From NCBI RefSeq assembly GCF_003460505.1, contig NZ_QTVG01000002.1:1-64000 (forward strand): 64,000 bases of DNA, in the 5' to 3' direction. Origin of the DNA: Eubacterium sp. AF36-5BH (GTDB lineage Bacteria > Bacillota > Clostridia > Lachnospirales > Lachnospiraceae). Within the stretch, counting starts at the first letter, position 1; every line of letters begins with the position of its first letter. The translations under genes were made by a program, and so were the position numbers. Shown piece by piece: positions 25,602 through 34,124 of the stretch. The notes below the pieces were generated by a model, which worked only from the letters and a program-made list of their open reading frames with translations, was not told where the DNA came from and did no database searches.

Positions 25602-28600
25602 ATGAAAAAGTTACAAAGTAGAATACTGGCAATTGTACTTGTAATTGCCGTGGCAGGAGCTTACATGCCAATTTCAGAAGTACCAACTTATGCAGCTACT
25701 AAAAAAGTAAAGCTGAGTAAAAAGAAAGTACGTCTAAAAGTTGGAAAAAAGAAAACTATTAAATTAAAAAATGTAAGGAAAAAGGTTAAATGGAAAGTAG
25801 TAAAAGGGAAAAAAGTAGTTTCCATTAAGAAAAAAGGAAAATTAAAAAACAAAATTGTAATTAAAGCTAAAAAAGCCGGAAAGGCAGTAATAAAAGCTAC
25901 ATATAAGAAGAAGAAATACAAAGTAAAAGTAACGGTAAAAAATAATAAACAAACATCAGGAAATGCACAGACATCTACAACAGTTGCTCCTACAACTGCA
26001 AATGGTGTAGTAGTTACAACTAAAGTTGTAGAATCAAAAACAGAGATTACGACGGAAACTCTGACAGCAGCGCCAACAGAGGCGCCAACAGAGGCACCAA
26101 CAAAGGCACCGACAGTAGCGCCAACAGAGGCACCGACAGTAGCCCCAACAGAGGCACCAACGGTAGCACCAACAACAGCGGATCCTAATAAACCTGCAGC
26201 ACCGATAGGATTAACATCTGCAGGAAGCAAGGATTTACCATTCTATTTTGCATGGGCAATGACTGAAGGAGTTACATATAATTTTTACATAAATGATACA
26301 AAAATTGAATCAGGAATTGTTGCAGGATTCTATAATTGTGATTCAAAATATTTTACAACAGTGGGAGATTATAAAATTTCCGTAACAGCAGAAAAAAATG
26401 GATATGAGTCAGATAAAGCTACAATCGATTTTAAAGTAACAAAAGATAATGTAGCTACAACAGTAGCACCAACAGAGGCGTCTACGGAAGCACCAACAGT
26501 AGCACCAACAGAGGCGTCTACGGAAGCACCAACGGTAACCCCAACAGATGCACCTACAGAAGCACCAACGGAAGCTACAACTAAGGCACCGGAAGATGCA
26601 TCTCATGTAGTAAAGAATCCGGGGGTTCAGGAGGAAGCAGCTGATTCTCAGGTAGCAAGTGACATTTCACTTACACCATATTTGGATGGTATTGATGATA
26701 AATTGTCATCAACCAAAGGAAATACAAGTAACAACGAAGGAATAGAAAATTTATTTGACAATAATGTTAATACAAAGTTCTTTACAAATGATGCTCCGGC
26801 AATCAATATTGCATGGAAAATGAAGAGAGCAGTTACACTTAAGAGTTACACATTTGTATTAGCAGGGGATGCATCCACATATAAGCATAGAGATCCTCAC
26901 AGCTGGGCAGTATATGCATCAATGGATGGTGAAAACTGGACAACTGTTTCAGATATCGATAATGGTGGAATTACCCACACAAATAATGGTGAATACACAT
27001 TTAATTGTACAACAAAGATGTCAGCACAATATTTTATGATTATTATTAAAAATAGTGGTGATGATGGAAAGTTGTATTATGGTTCACAGATGTCTGAAAT
27101 TTATCTGAAAGGTGATGTCGACAGAATTACAGAAAGTAGAGGAAGTGATATTACGGATCAGGTAAGTGGAATAGATACCGGGGCTACTACAATAAACGGA
27201 TTTAATTCAAATGAAGGTGTGGAAAATATATTTGATGGTAATAGAGCAACTAAATTATATTCTACATCTAAGATACCGGGGAATATAGTATGGAAAATGA
27301 AACAGAATACAACACTTTACAGTTACACAATTACAACTGCTAACGATAATTCAAAATATCCAAACAGAACAATTAAGGCATGGAAGTTATACGGCTTGGC
27401 TGACGGAAAAAACTGGGAATTAATTGATACGGTAAATGAAAGCGGAATGGCAGATCAGGATTATGCTGATTATACATATCTTGTTGATAAGATAGGAACA
27501 TATACTCAGTATAAAATGGAAATTACAGAATTGTACGGAAATAGTTTCCAGATTTCAGACATTACATTAAGGGGTAATTCAGTAACTGATAGTGAGTTCA
27601 AAGCTTTGTTTGTAGGTGACTGGGATAAGGTTACAGCAAAGGGATATAAAGAAGCATTGTATAATGCATTCTACGAGGTTTACCCAAGACAGTATAAACG
27701 TTGGGGAACAGGTTCGGAACCTAAAAAAATATTTGTAAGAGCTGACAAGGGAGAGAAAGGAGTGGCATACACATCCGGTTCTTCAATAGTAATTTCAGTT
27801 GACTGGATGAATAATAATCCAAGAGAAATTGGATATTTTACACATGAGTTAACACATGCTGTACAGCAGTACGGAAATGTATCTTCATCATCAAAAGCAT
27901 GGTGGGTAGAAAATATGGCAAATTACGGTGGATTCCGTTACTATCATTGGGCACATGAAGATACTGCACAGATATATTATGCCAACGATACATCCCTTCA
28001 GGACTGGGGCTATGAGGCATATGGAAATAATAAATGGTTCTTCTCATATATGGATTCAAAATATCCAACAACAAAAGATAGTAATGGAAACGTAAAATAT
28101 GGTCTTATTGATAGTCTTAACCATTTATTAAAGGACAATAAGGGTACAAGATATGATGACAATCCATATGATACATCAACACCATGGAATCAGTTAGTAA
28201 AGAAGATTACAGGATATGATTGTATAGAATCTCTTAGATTACATTATGTAGAGGAACTAAAAAATGGTACATGGAAATTTACAGGATTTGGAAATTATTC
28301 AGATAATTGGATTACTACAGATTTACCTGGAGTACCTAATATTGATTATCCTGCGTTCGTAGGAAAAAAACATGGAAATACAACCGGTACAAAACTGTCT
28401 TCAGCAGTAACAAGCGGAACAAATTTATTGTCAGGTGCAACAATTATCAGTGAATCAGGTTACACAAAGGATGGTGAGTCTTCATCTAAACTTATTGATG
28501 GCGATTTGTCAACAAAATGGTGTGCAACATCAGGAAACGTCGTAAACCAGGCATATGCTTTATCAGGTGCTCAGCACTTTGTAAAGATAGACCTTGGAAG

Positions 28601-28862
28601 TACAAAGACATTTAATACCTATACTCTTTACAATACACAAAGTAAGGAAGGTTTCGGTAATACTACTGAATGGGAAGTTCTTGTATCAAACGATGGAAAA
28701 GAATGGAAGTCAGTAGATTATCAAGTAAATCAGAATGATGCAATTTCATCCTTTGACATAGGAAAACAGACAGCAAGATACATTGTATTTAAGATATTTA
28801 ATTCAGATAATGGTGGAGTTGGTACTGTAAGACTTTACGAACTTCAGTTATATAACAGATAG
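25602..28862 (+). CDS. Large secreted basic-secretory-type metallopeptidase with three F5/8 C (discoidin-like) domains
   Basis: This 1086-residue exported protein has a signal peptide (1-32) and a very Lys-rich bacterial Ig-like domain (about 33-115). A TEAPT/TVAPT linker, a second Ig-like domain (about 200-282) and another TEAPT linker follow. Two F5/8 type C domains (about 345-505 and 520-660) come next, then a peptidase domain of the basic secretory protein family (about 663-905). H748, E749 and H752 form the HELTH zinc motif, and WWVENMANYGGFRYY follows. A third F5/8 C domain (about 935-1086) closes the protein. It probably binds glycans and cuts extracellular or host glycoproteins. No LPxTG anchor is seen; the Lys-rich domain may bind the wall. 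AGGAGG precedes the ATG. Confidence 0.85.
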   Translation: MKKLQSRILAIVLVIAVAGAYMPISEVPTYAATKKVKLSKKKVRLKVGKKKTIKLKNVRKKVKWKVVKGKKVVSIKKKGKLKNKIVIKAKKAGKAVIKATYKKKKYKVKVTVKNNKQTSGNAQTSTTVAPTTANGVVVTTKVVESKTEITTETLTAAPTEAPTEAPTKAPTVAPTEAPTVAPTEAPTVAPTTADPNKPAAPIGLTSAGSKDLPFYFAWAMTEGVTYNFYINDTKIESGIVAGFYNCDSKYFTTVGDYKISVTAEKNGYESDKATIDFKVTKDNVATTVAPTEASTEAPTVAPTEASTEAPTVTPTDAPTEAPTEATTKAPEDASHVVKNPGVQEEAADSQVASDISLTPYLDGIDDKLSSTKGNTSNNEGIENLFDNNVNTKFFTNDAPAINIAWKMKRAVTLKSYTFVLAGDASTYKHRDPHSWAVYASMDGENWTTVSDIDNGGITHTNNGEYTFNCTTKMSAQYFMIIIKNSGDDGKLYYGSQMSEIYLKGDVDRITESRGSDITDQVSGIDTGATTINGFNSNEGVENIFDGNRATKLYSTSKIPGNIVWKMKQNTTLYSYTITTANDNSKYPNRTIKAWKLYGLADGKNWELIDTVNESGMADQDYADYTYLVDKIGTYTQYKMEITELYGNSFQISDITLRGNSVTDSEFKALFVGDWDKVTAKGYKEALYNAFYEVYPRQYKRWGTGSEPKKIFVRADKGEKGVAYTSGSSIVISVDWMNNNPREIGYFTHELTHAVQQYGNVSSSSKAWWVENMANYGGFRYYHWAHEDTAQIYYANDTSLQDWGYEAYGNNKWFFSYMDSKYPTTKDSNGNVKYGLIDSLNHLLKDNKGTRYDDNPYDTSTPWNQLVKKITGYDCIESLRLHYVEELKNGTWKFTGFGNYSDNWITTDLPGVPNIDYPAFVGKKHGNTTGTKLSSAVTSGTNLLSGATIISESGYTKDGESSSKLIDGDLSTKWCATSGNVVNQAYALSGAQHFVKIDLGSTKTFNTYTLYNTQSKEGFGNTTEWEVLVSNDGKEWKSVDYQVNQNDAISSFDIGKQTARYIVFKIFNSDNGGVGTVRLYELQLYNR
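26067..26180 (+). repeat. In-frame 12-base tandem repeats (TEAP/TVAP linker)
   Basis: Units of the form ACAGAGGCGCCA and ACAGTAGCGCCA repeat about nine times and encode Thr-Glu/Val-Ala-Pro. A second block with longer units (encoding TEASTEAPTVAP) spans 26460-26590. Both are likely flexible linkers and can vary in copy number by slippage. Confidence 0.8.
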
Positions 28863-28876
28863 AAAAATATTTAATG

Positions 28877-28915
28877 ACCCTTTATGCTATTAACAGTGGC
28901 ATAAAGGGTTTTTTT
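28877..28915 (+). terminator. Strong intrinsic terminator
   Basis: ACCCTTTATGC (28877-28887) pairs perfectly with GCATAAAGGGT (28899-28909), followed by seven Ts. It ends the metallopeptidase gene. Confidence 0.93.
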
Positions 28916-28948
28916 AGGTTAAAATAAAACTGAAAGGATATTAATTCA

Positions 28949-29059
28949 ATGGCCTTTGGAAATCCGGCAAAAATAATTAGAAAACTTACATCAAAAGAGA
29001 TAATGGCTAATAAAGAAAATGCTATGGAGTATGTGAAACTTATGAAGGAATATAATTAA
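28949..29059 (+). pseudogene. C-terminal fragment of a gamma-carbonic-anhydrase-like gene
   Basis: The 36-codon frame reads MAFGNPAKIIRKLTSKEI and ends EYVKLMKEYN. It lines up with the C terminus of the intact gene at 15885 (MALGSPARVVRKLTDAEI and EYVKLMKASK). Everything before it is gone. It marks a lost paralogue and opens a strip of decayed genes. Confidence 0.75.
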
Positions 29060-29090
29060 AAAGACTGAAATACGATTTTCTAATGATAGG

Positions 29091-29478
29091 AAAAGAGACA
29101 TAAGTAATTCGATATTTAAAAATAAAAAATTTGTATCGGTTTTGGCATTTTTGTGTGCGGCAGGACGGTCATTGGCGTATCCTCTTATAAAACTTGGATA
29201 TTCAAATCTAAATGTGGCATCAGATGATCTTGGAAGCAAAATCAATATTAATAATAAGTTCTCTAGTGTTAATATTAGCAGTATGTTTTGGTATATACAA
29301 TCAGCTGATTGCCTGTAACCCAATAAGCAAAATAGCAATTTTTAATGCATTTATTCCTATATTGGGAGTTATATTCTCGGCAATAATATTAGGAGAGCCA
29401 ATGAAGCTTAAGTACTTTGTAGCAGGAATGCTTGTGGCACTTGGAGTGTATGTAATTAATAAATTTGATGGTAAGTAG
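29091..29478 (+). pseudogene. EamA/DMT-type transporter, frameshifted and internally deleted
   Basis: The left part gives FVSVLAFLCAAG then SLAYPLIKLGYSN, the first helix of a DMT transporter. The right part, in another frame, gives IFNAFIPILGVIFSAIILGE and the last helix VAGMLVALGVYVINKF. A normal protein has ten helices in about 300 residues; only about three remain. The joint lies near 29214-29240. A large deletion plus a frameshift makes this a clear relic. Confidence 0.8.
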
Positions 29479-29493
29479 AAGGAGGAAAGAATC

Positions 29494-30378
29494 ATGAAGA
29501 AGATGTTAACTTTTGTAATTGCAGTAATCTCGTTATGTGGTTTATTTACCATACTAAAGAGTGACAATGCCTATGCGGCAACCAACAGACTGTTGGAGAA
29601 GGACAAGGTATACTATTATGATTTGGATGGAGATGGCACTAAGGAAAAGATATATTACCAGACCCATGTAAGCGCTAAAGACAATGAGTTTTTTGACAGT
29701 GTAAGTCTGTTTATAAATGACAAAAATGTATATACAAAAAAATTAACAGACGTATGGGCAAGCTATAAGGTAATTGACTTTGACACTTCTGACAAGACAA
29801 TAGAGTTAAATTTTCAGGTAGGCAGTTATTCGTATACATTGGATTACAGTTCTTTTCAAAGATGGAACGGAAAAGAAATTACAGAATTTGAAACAAGCAG
29901 TAACAAGGCACTGATGTATGGGAGAGGATATCGGTTCAAGAATGTGAAAGGTAATGGAAGGTTCCATATTATTGTGGATACACCTTACGCATTGCCAATA
30001 GGATGTTTTTACGCGGATATTCCATTACAGTTAAAAGGTGATAAAATTGTACCGGCTACGGGAACTTACAAACTTGTGGAAAGCTCAAAAAAATATATGT
30101 ATACTGTAAAGAAAAATATGAAATTGTACAAAACTGCATCTAAAAAATCAAAGAATAAATTTACTTTGAAAAAGGGAGATAAGCTTAGAATTATAAAAAT
30201 CAAGCCGGCAAAGAATGTAGCAAAACGCCCTAAGGGAAAATATGGTCTTGATAAGAGGGATAACGGTTTTGCATATGTAAAAACTAAAACCGGAAAGAAG
30301 GGATGGATTTTCTTAAGTAAGAAAATGTCAAGCTGGGGAAAGAAAACTTTGTTTAAAAAGGTTCCAGGATGGGGCTGA
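29494..30378 (+). CDS. Secreted protein with Ca-binding-like motif and C-terminal SH3-like domain
   Basis: The 294-residue protein has a signal peptide (1-29, ending AYAA). A VYYYDLDGDGTKEKIYY segment resembles FG-GAP or dockerin-like calcium loops, and a beta-rich body follows. The C-terminal Lys-rich domain resembles bacterial SH3 (MYTVKKNMKLYKTASKKS, then KKGDKLRIIKI and KGWIFLSKKM) and probably binds the cell wall. AAGGAGG precedes the ATG. No enzymatic motif is recognised. A terminator follows at 30429. Confidence 0.68.
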   Translation: MKKMLTFVIAVISLCGLFTILKSDNAYAATNRLLEKDKVYYYDLDGDGTKEKIYYQTHVSAKDNEFFDSVSLFINDKNVYTKKLTDVWASYKVIDFDTSDKTIELNFQVGSYSYTLDYSSFQRWNGKEITEFETSSNKALMYGRGYRFKNVKGNGRFHIIVDTPYALPIGCFYADIPLQLKGDKIVPATGTYKLVESSKKYMYTVKKNMKLYKTASKKSKNKFTLKKGDKLRIIKIKPAKNVAKRPKGKYGLDKRDNGFAYVKTKTGKKGWIFLSKKMSSWGKKTLFKKVPGWG

Positions 30379-30428
30379 TATAATAGTGATAACTCCCTAT
30401 CTTTTTTTTATAACTCACTTATTTTAAG

Positions 30429-30465
30429 TCAGCAGGAAAAACAATATCCTGCTGATTTCTTATTT
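30429..30465 (+). terminator. Intrinsic terminator
   Basis: TCAGCAGGA (30429-30437) pairs with TCCTGCTGA (30447-30455), followed by TTTCTTATTTT. It lies about 50 bases after the secreted protein gene. Confidence 0.8.
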
Positions 30466-30502
30466 TATCCATAACCTTCAATGCCATAAGAGACCCGTTT
30501 GA

Positions 30503-30715
30503 AAAATCTTTGTTAAAGGCGAAGATAATTGTAAGGATGACGGGATATATAAGTATGTAGTTAGACGAAAAGGGAAAGCAACAAATTCTCAAGTGGAAGA
30601 AGATGGTTACTTTTTTGTAAATGATAAAGATATTACATATGACCAGATTATGACAAGTCATTATACAAGCAATCTAGATGAAAAACTTGATTTTGTGCAG
30701 GCATTTGAATTCTAA
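30503..30715 (+). pseudogene. Decayed 3' end of an unknown gene
   Basis: A 70-codon open frame without a start reads KYVVRRKGKATNSQVEEDGY and ends EKLDFVQAFEF. No start codon or ribosome site suits it, and upstream sequence is closed. It looks like the tail of a lost gene. On the opposite strand at about 30421-30520 a frame ends KVMDKIRNQQDIVFPADLK, which may be another fragment; I cannot place either family. Confidence 0.35.
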
Positions 30716-30784
30716 TTGTATACAACAATAACAAATCCACTATTGCATTATATTGAATTGAGAGATACAATACTATAGGAAATT

Positions 30785-30922
30785 AAATACAGGGGAGCTT
30801 GTAGGCAGGCTGAGAGGAAGTAATCAACTTCGACCCTTAAACCTGATTTGGATAATGCCAACGTAGGAATTAAGTATAGGATTTATTGCGGACAAACCAG
30901 ATTAGGTTTGTCCGTTTTTCAT
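30785..30922 (+). promoter_or_regulatory. TPP (thiamin pyrophosphate) riboswitch with terminator
   Basis: The THI-box core is plain: ACAGGGGAGC, then GGCTGAGAGGAAG, GACCCTTAAACCTGATTTGG and ATAATGCCAACGTAGGAA. A terminator hairpin follows, GGACAAACC (30890-30898) with GGTTTGTCC (30905-30913) and GTTTTTC. Ligand-bound RNA should favour the terminator and so switch off the thiM operon when TPP is plentiful. Confidence 0.97.
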
Positions 30923-30988
30923 TTTAACGTAATAATTATGATGAGATTCTGCTGTAAAAAGTATTCAGCAGAACGATAAGGAGGAAAT

Positions 30989-31810
30989 ATGTTTAAGGAA
31001 TGTGTAGAAAACGTAAGAAATAATGTGCCTTTAGTTCACAACATTACTAATTATGTAACAGTAAATGATGTGGCTAATGTTTTACTGGCTTGTGGCGGCA
31101 GTCCAATTATGTCAGATGATATTGATGATGTGGAAGATATTACATCTATTTGTGGTGGTTTGAACATTAATATTGGAACATTAAATAAAAACACCATACC
31201 ATCTATGTTTGCAGCAGGAAAGAAAGCAAATGAATTAGGACATGTTGTTTTACTTGATCCTGTTGGGGCAGGGGCAAGCAAGTTAAGAACTAATACAGCA
31301 AATGAATTAATGGAAAAAGTGAAATTTGATGTTGTAAGAGGAAATATTTCAGAAGTTAAGACTTTAATGCTGGGTACAGGAAGTACAAAAGGTGTAGATG
31401 CAGATGTTTCTGACAAAGTAACAGATGAAAACTTAGACGACACTATTAGCAAGCTCAAGAGTTTTTCAAAGGCAACAGGAAGCATTATCGCAGTAACAGG
31501 CGCAATTGATTTAGTTTGTGACAGCGAAAAATGCTATGTTATAAGAAATGGTAGAGCCGAAATGAGTTCAATTACAGGAACAGGATGCCAGTTATCAGGT
31601 TTGATGACAGCGTTTTTAGTTGCAAATCCAGAAAACAAATTGGAAGCAGCAGCGGCAGCAGTTTGTACAATGGGACTTGCCGGAGAAATTGCATGGTCAA
31701 GAATGAGTGAAGGCGATGGAAACTCAACATACAGAAACAGAATTATTGATGCCATCTACAATATGGATGGTGAAACATTAGAAAAAGGAGCTAAATATGA
31801 AGTTAAGTAA
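30989..31810 (+). CDS. thiM: Hydroxyethylthiazole kinase ThiM
   Basis: The 273-residue enzyme phosphorylates the thiamin thiazole moiety (HET to HET-P) for salvage. It starts with NVPLVHNITNYVTVNDVANVLLACGGSPIM, continues through LDPVGAGASKLRT and VRGNISE, and has the ribokinase-like anion hole GTGCQLSGL near residue 205. AAGGAGG precedes the ATG. It is the first gene behind the TPP riboswitch and overlaps thiE by 14 bases. Confidence 0.96.
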   Translation: MFKECVENVRNNVPLVHNITNYVTVNDVANVLLACGGSPIMSDDIDDVEDITSICGGLNINIGTLNKNTIPSMFAAGKKANELGHVVLLDPVGAGASKLRTNTANELMEKVKFDVVRGNISEVKTLMLGTGSTKGVDADVSDKVTDENLDDTISKLKSFSKATGSIIAVTGAIDLVCDSEKCYVIRNGRAEMSSITGTGCQLSGLMTAFLVANPENKLEAAAAAVCTMGLAGEIAWSRMSEGDGNSTYRNRIIDAIYNMDGETLEKGAKYEVK

Positions 31811-32441
31811 TACAACAAAGGAAGAATTACTTTTATACGGCGTAACTGACAGAGCTTGGTTAAATGGCGAAACTTTGTACAGTCAGGTTGAAAAAGCTTT
31901 AAAAGGTGGAGCTACTTTTATGCAACTTCGAGAAAAGAAACTTGATGAAGAAAGTTTTTTGAAGGAAGCCATTGAGATAAAAGAATTATGTAGAAGGTAC
32001 AATGTACCATTTGTAATTAATGATAATGTTGATATTGCTTTGGAAATGGATGCTGACGGCGTTCATGTTGGACAAAGTGACATGGAAGCTTTAGATGTAA
32101 GGGCAAAGCTTGGTCCTGATAAGATTATTGGTGTGTCAGCGCAAACTGTTGAGCAGGCAATTTTAGCGGAAAAACACGGAGCAGATTATTTAGGAGTAGG
32201 CGCAGTTTTTCCAACCGGCTCAAAAGATGATGCAGAAGAAGTTACTTTTGAAACATTGAAAGCAATATGTCAGGCAGTAAAAATTCCTGTTATAGCCATT
32301 GGTGGAATTTCAAAAGGCAATGTTTTAGAACTTGCAGGCAGTGGCATTTGCGGTATAGCAGTTATTAGCGCTATTTTTGCAGCAAAGGATATTGAAGAAG
32401 CAACTAAGGAATTAAAAGAAAAAACAATCAAAATGTTATAA
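31797..32441 (+). CDS. thiE: Thiamin-phosphate synthase ThiE
   Basis: The 214-residue TIM-barrel joins HMP-PP and thiazole phosphate to thiamin phosphate. Family motifs are YGVTDRAWL, FMQLREKKLDEESFL, FVINDNVDIALEMDADGVHV, GQSDM and YLGVGAVFPTGSK with IPVIAIGGI. Length is typical. It overlaps thiM by 14 bases, which suggests translational coupling. Confidence 0.96.
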   Translation: MKLSNTTKEELLLYGVTDRAWLNGETLYSQVEKALKGGATFMQLREKKLDEESFLKEAIEIKELCRRYNVPFVINDNVDIALEMDADGVHVGQSDMEALDVRAKLGPDKIIGVSAQTVEQAILAEKHGADYLGVGAVFPTGSKDDAEEVTFETLKAICQAVKIPVIAIGGISKGNVLELAGSGICGIAVISAIFAAKDIEEATKELKEKTIKML

Positions 32442-32452
32442 AAAGGTGAATA

Positions 32453-33109
32453 ATGGCAAAAGGATTTATTTTTGATGTTGATGGGACAATACTTGATTCT
32501 ATGGAAATATGGATGGATGCAGCTAAGTTGTATTTAAAGGATTTAGGTATTGAGGCTGAGGAAAACTTAGGAGACATTATGTTTAGCCTGACTATGGCAG
32601 AAGGAGCAGAGTATATCAGAAAAACATATAAGGTTAATCTTTCTGACAAGGAAATTTGCGATGGTATAAACCAAAAGGTTTTTGGTTTTTATAAAGAAGA
32701 AGCTCCACTTAAAGGGAAGTCAATTGAAATTTTAGAGTATGCTCAAAAGAATAACATACCTATGGTGGTTGCAACATCAACAGACCGTCCTATGATTGAG
32801 GCGGCTTTTGAAAGGTTGAATCTTGGAAAATATTTTAAGAAAATATATACAACTACAGAGATTGGTTCAGGAAAAGACAAACCGGAAATTTTTATGAGAG
32901 CAATGGAAACATTAGGTACAAAACCTGATGAAACATGGCTGCTCGAAGACGGAGCTTATTCCATGGACACAGCAAAGAAAATGGGTATTCACACAGTTGG
33001 TATATATGATAAGTACAGTGATAAGGATCAGGATATGGTTAAGAGCCTTGCAGATGTTTATATAACAAGCTGGGATGAATATGAAAAAGTAATTAAGGCT
33101 GTTAAGTAA
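32453..33109 (+). CDS. HAD-superfamily phosphatase in the thiamin operon
   Basis: The 218-residue protein is a subclass I HAD with FIFDVDGTILDSMEIWMD (motif I), VVATSTDRPMIEAA (motif II), the Lys of SGKDKPEIF and WLLEDGAYSMDTAKKMG (motif IV). It resembles phosphoglycolate or beta-phosphoglucomutase-type proteins. Its place 11 bases after thiE suggests it acts on a thiamin intermediate, for example thiamin phosphate, where the usual thiL kinase is absent from this operon. That role is inference. Confidence 0.82.
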   Translation: MAKGFIFDVDGTILDSMEIWMDAAKLYLKDLGIEAEENLGDIMFSLTMAEGAEYIRKTYKVNLSDKEICDGINQKVFGFYKEEAPLKGKSIEILEYAQKNNIPMVVATSTDRPMIEAAFERLNLGKYFKKIYTTTEIGSGKDKPEIFMRAMETLGTKPDETWLLEDGAYSMDTAKKMGIHTVGIYDKYSDKDQDMVKSLADVYITSWDEYEKVIKAVK

Positions 33110-33313
33110 AACATAAACATATGATGAACCGTTGTTGACACAGGGTAAAAGAATGTTTACCAGCAAAAAGAGTGTTTAATAACAAAAATTAACAGTTGAT
33201 AAGTTACTAAAAGGATAAGTTAGTAAAGCGGTAAATCGGGGGCACCACTTTTTATCGCTATAAAAAACAGTAGAAATACTGTACCACAATAGAAGACATA
33301 AGGAGGAAGCAAA

Positions 33314-34105
33314 ATGAACACAGCATTAACCATTGCGGGAAGTGATTCATGTGGAGGCGCCGGAATACAAGCAGATTTAAAGACAATGACAACTAATGGA
33401 GTGTATGGCATGAGTGCCATTACAGCTTTAACTGCTCAAAATACAACCGGCGTATCAGACATTTACGAAGTAACAGCAGATTTTTTAAAGGCACAGCTAA
33501 AGGCAATATTTGAGGATATTACACCTGATGCAATTAAGATTGGGATGGTATCTTCAAAAGATTTGATTATAGCAATTGCCGAGAGCCTAAAGAAATACAA
33601 TGGCAAGAATATTGTGTTAGATCCGGTCATGGTAGCAACAAGTGGAGCAAAATTAATTAGCGATGATGCAATAGAAACACTGAAGGAATATTTAATTCCA
33701 ATGGCTACTGTAATCACACCGAACATTCCGGAAGCAGAAGTTTTATCAGAAATGAAAATAACTAATGAAGAGGAAATGATTAAGGCAGCAGAAAAAATCA
33801 GCAAAAAGTATAATGTTGCAGTTTTGTGCAAAGGTGGTCACAGCATTAATGATGCCAATGATCTATTGTACAGAGATGGTGAATACAAATGGTTTAAGGG
33901 GAAACGAATTAACAATCCAAATACACATGGAACAGGATGTACACTTTCAAGTGCTATTGCTTCAAATCTTGCCAAGGGAAGAAATCTTGATGAGGCAGTT
34001 GAGAAAGCAAAAGCATATATTTCAGGTGCTTTAGGAGCAATGCTTGATTTAGGAAAGGGTAGTGGACCAATGAATCATGCATTTGCAGTAGAAGGCGAAT
34101 ACTAG
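33314..34105 (+). CDS. thiD: Hydroxymethylpyrimidine / HMP-phosphate kinase ThiD
   Basis: The 263-residue ribokinase-family enzyme phosphorylates HMP and HMP-P. Motifs include ALTIAGSDSCGGAGIQADLK, GVYGMSAITALTAQNT, VLDPVMVATSGAKL, TPNIPEAE and the anion hole NTHGTGCTLSSAIAS. AAGGAGG precedes the ATG. A 204-base gap after the HAD gene holds no second TPP element, but a TTGACA at about 33134 could mark a separate promoter. cytX follows 19 bases downstream. Confidence 0.96.
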   Translation: MNTALTIAGSDSCGGAGIQADLKTMTTNGVYGMSAITALTAQNTTGVSDIYEVTADFLKAQLKAIFEDITPDAIKIGMVSSKDLIIAIAESLKKYNGKNIVLDPVMVATSGAKLISDDAIETLKEYLIPMATVITPNIPEAEVLSEMKITNEEEMIKAAEKISKKYNVAVLCKGGHSINDANDLLYRDGEYKWFKGKRINNPNTHGTGCTLSSAIASNLAKGRNLDEAVEKAKAYISGALGAMLDLGKGSGPMNHAFAVEGEY

Positions 34106-34124
34106 AATTAATGGGAGGTACAAA

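Noticed and set aside
25688..26230. Minus-strand 180-residue Val/Gly/Ala-rich ORF
   Set aside because: It is the antisense of the Lys-rich and TEAPT coding region of the secreted metallopeptidase.
26067..26590. Regularly spaced short repeats that might be a CRISPR array
   Set aside because: Units are 12 bases, tandem, in frame and encode TEAP/TVAP linkers; there are no spacers and no cas genes.
30419..30661. Minus-strand 80-residue ORF
   Set aside because: Most is antisense to a decayed plus-strand frame; only the last about 30 residues look protein-like and cannot be placed in a family.
33110..33313. Second TPP riboswitch before thiD
   Set aside because: No CTGAGA or ACCTGAT core; only a small ACAGTA/TACTGT palindrome and a possible TTGACA.
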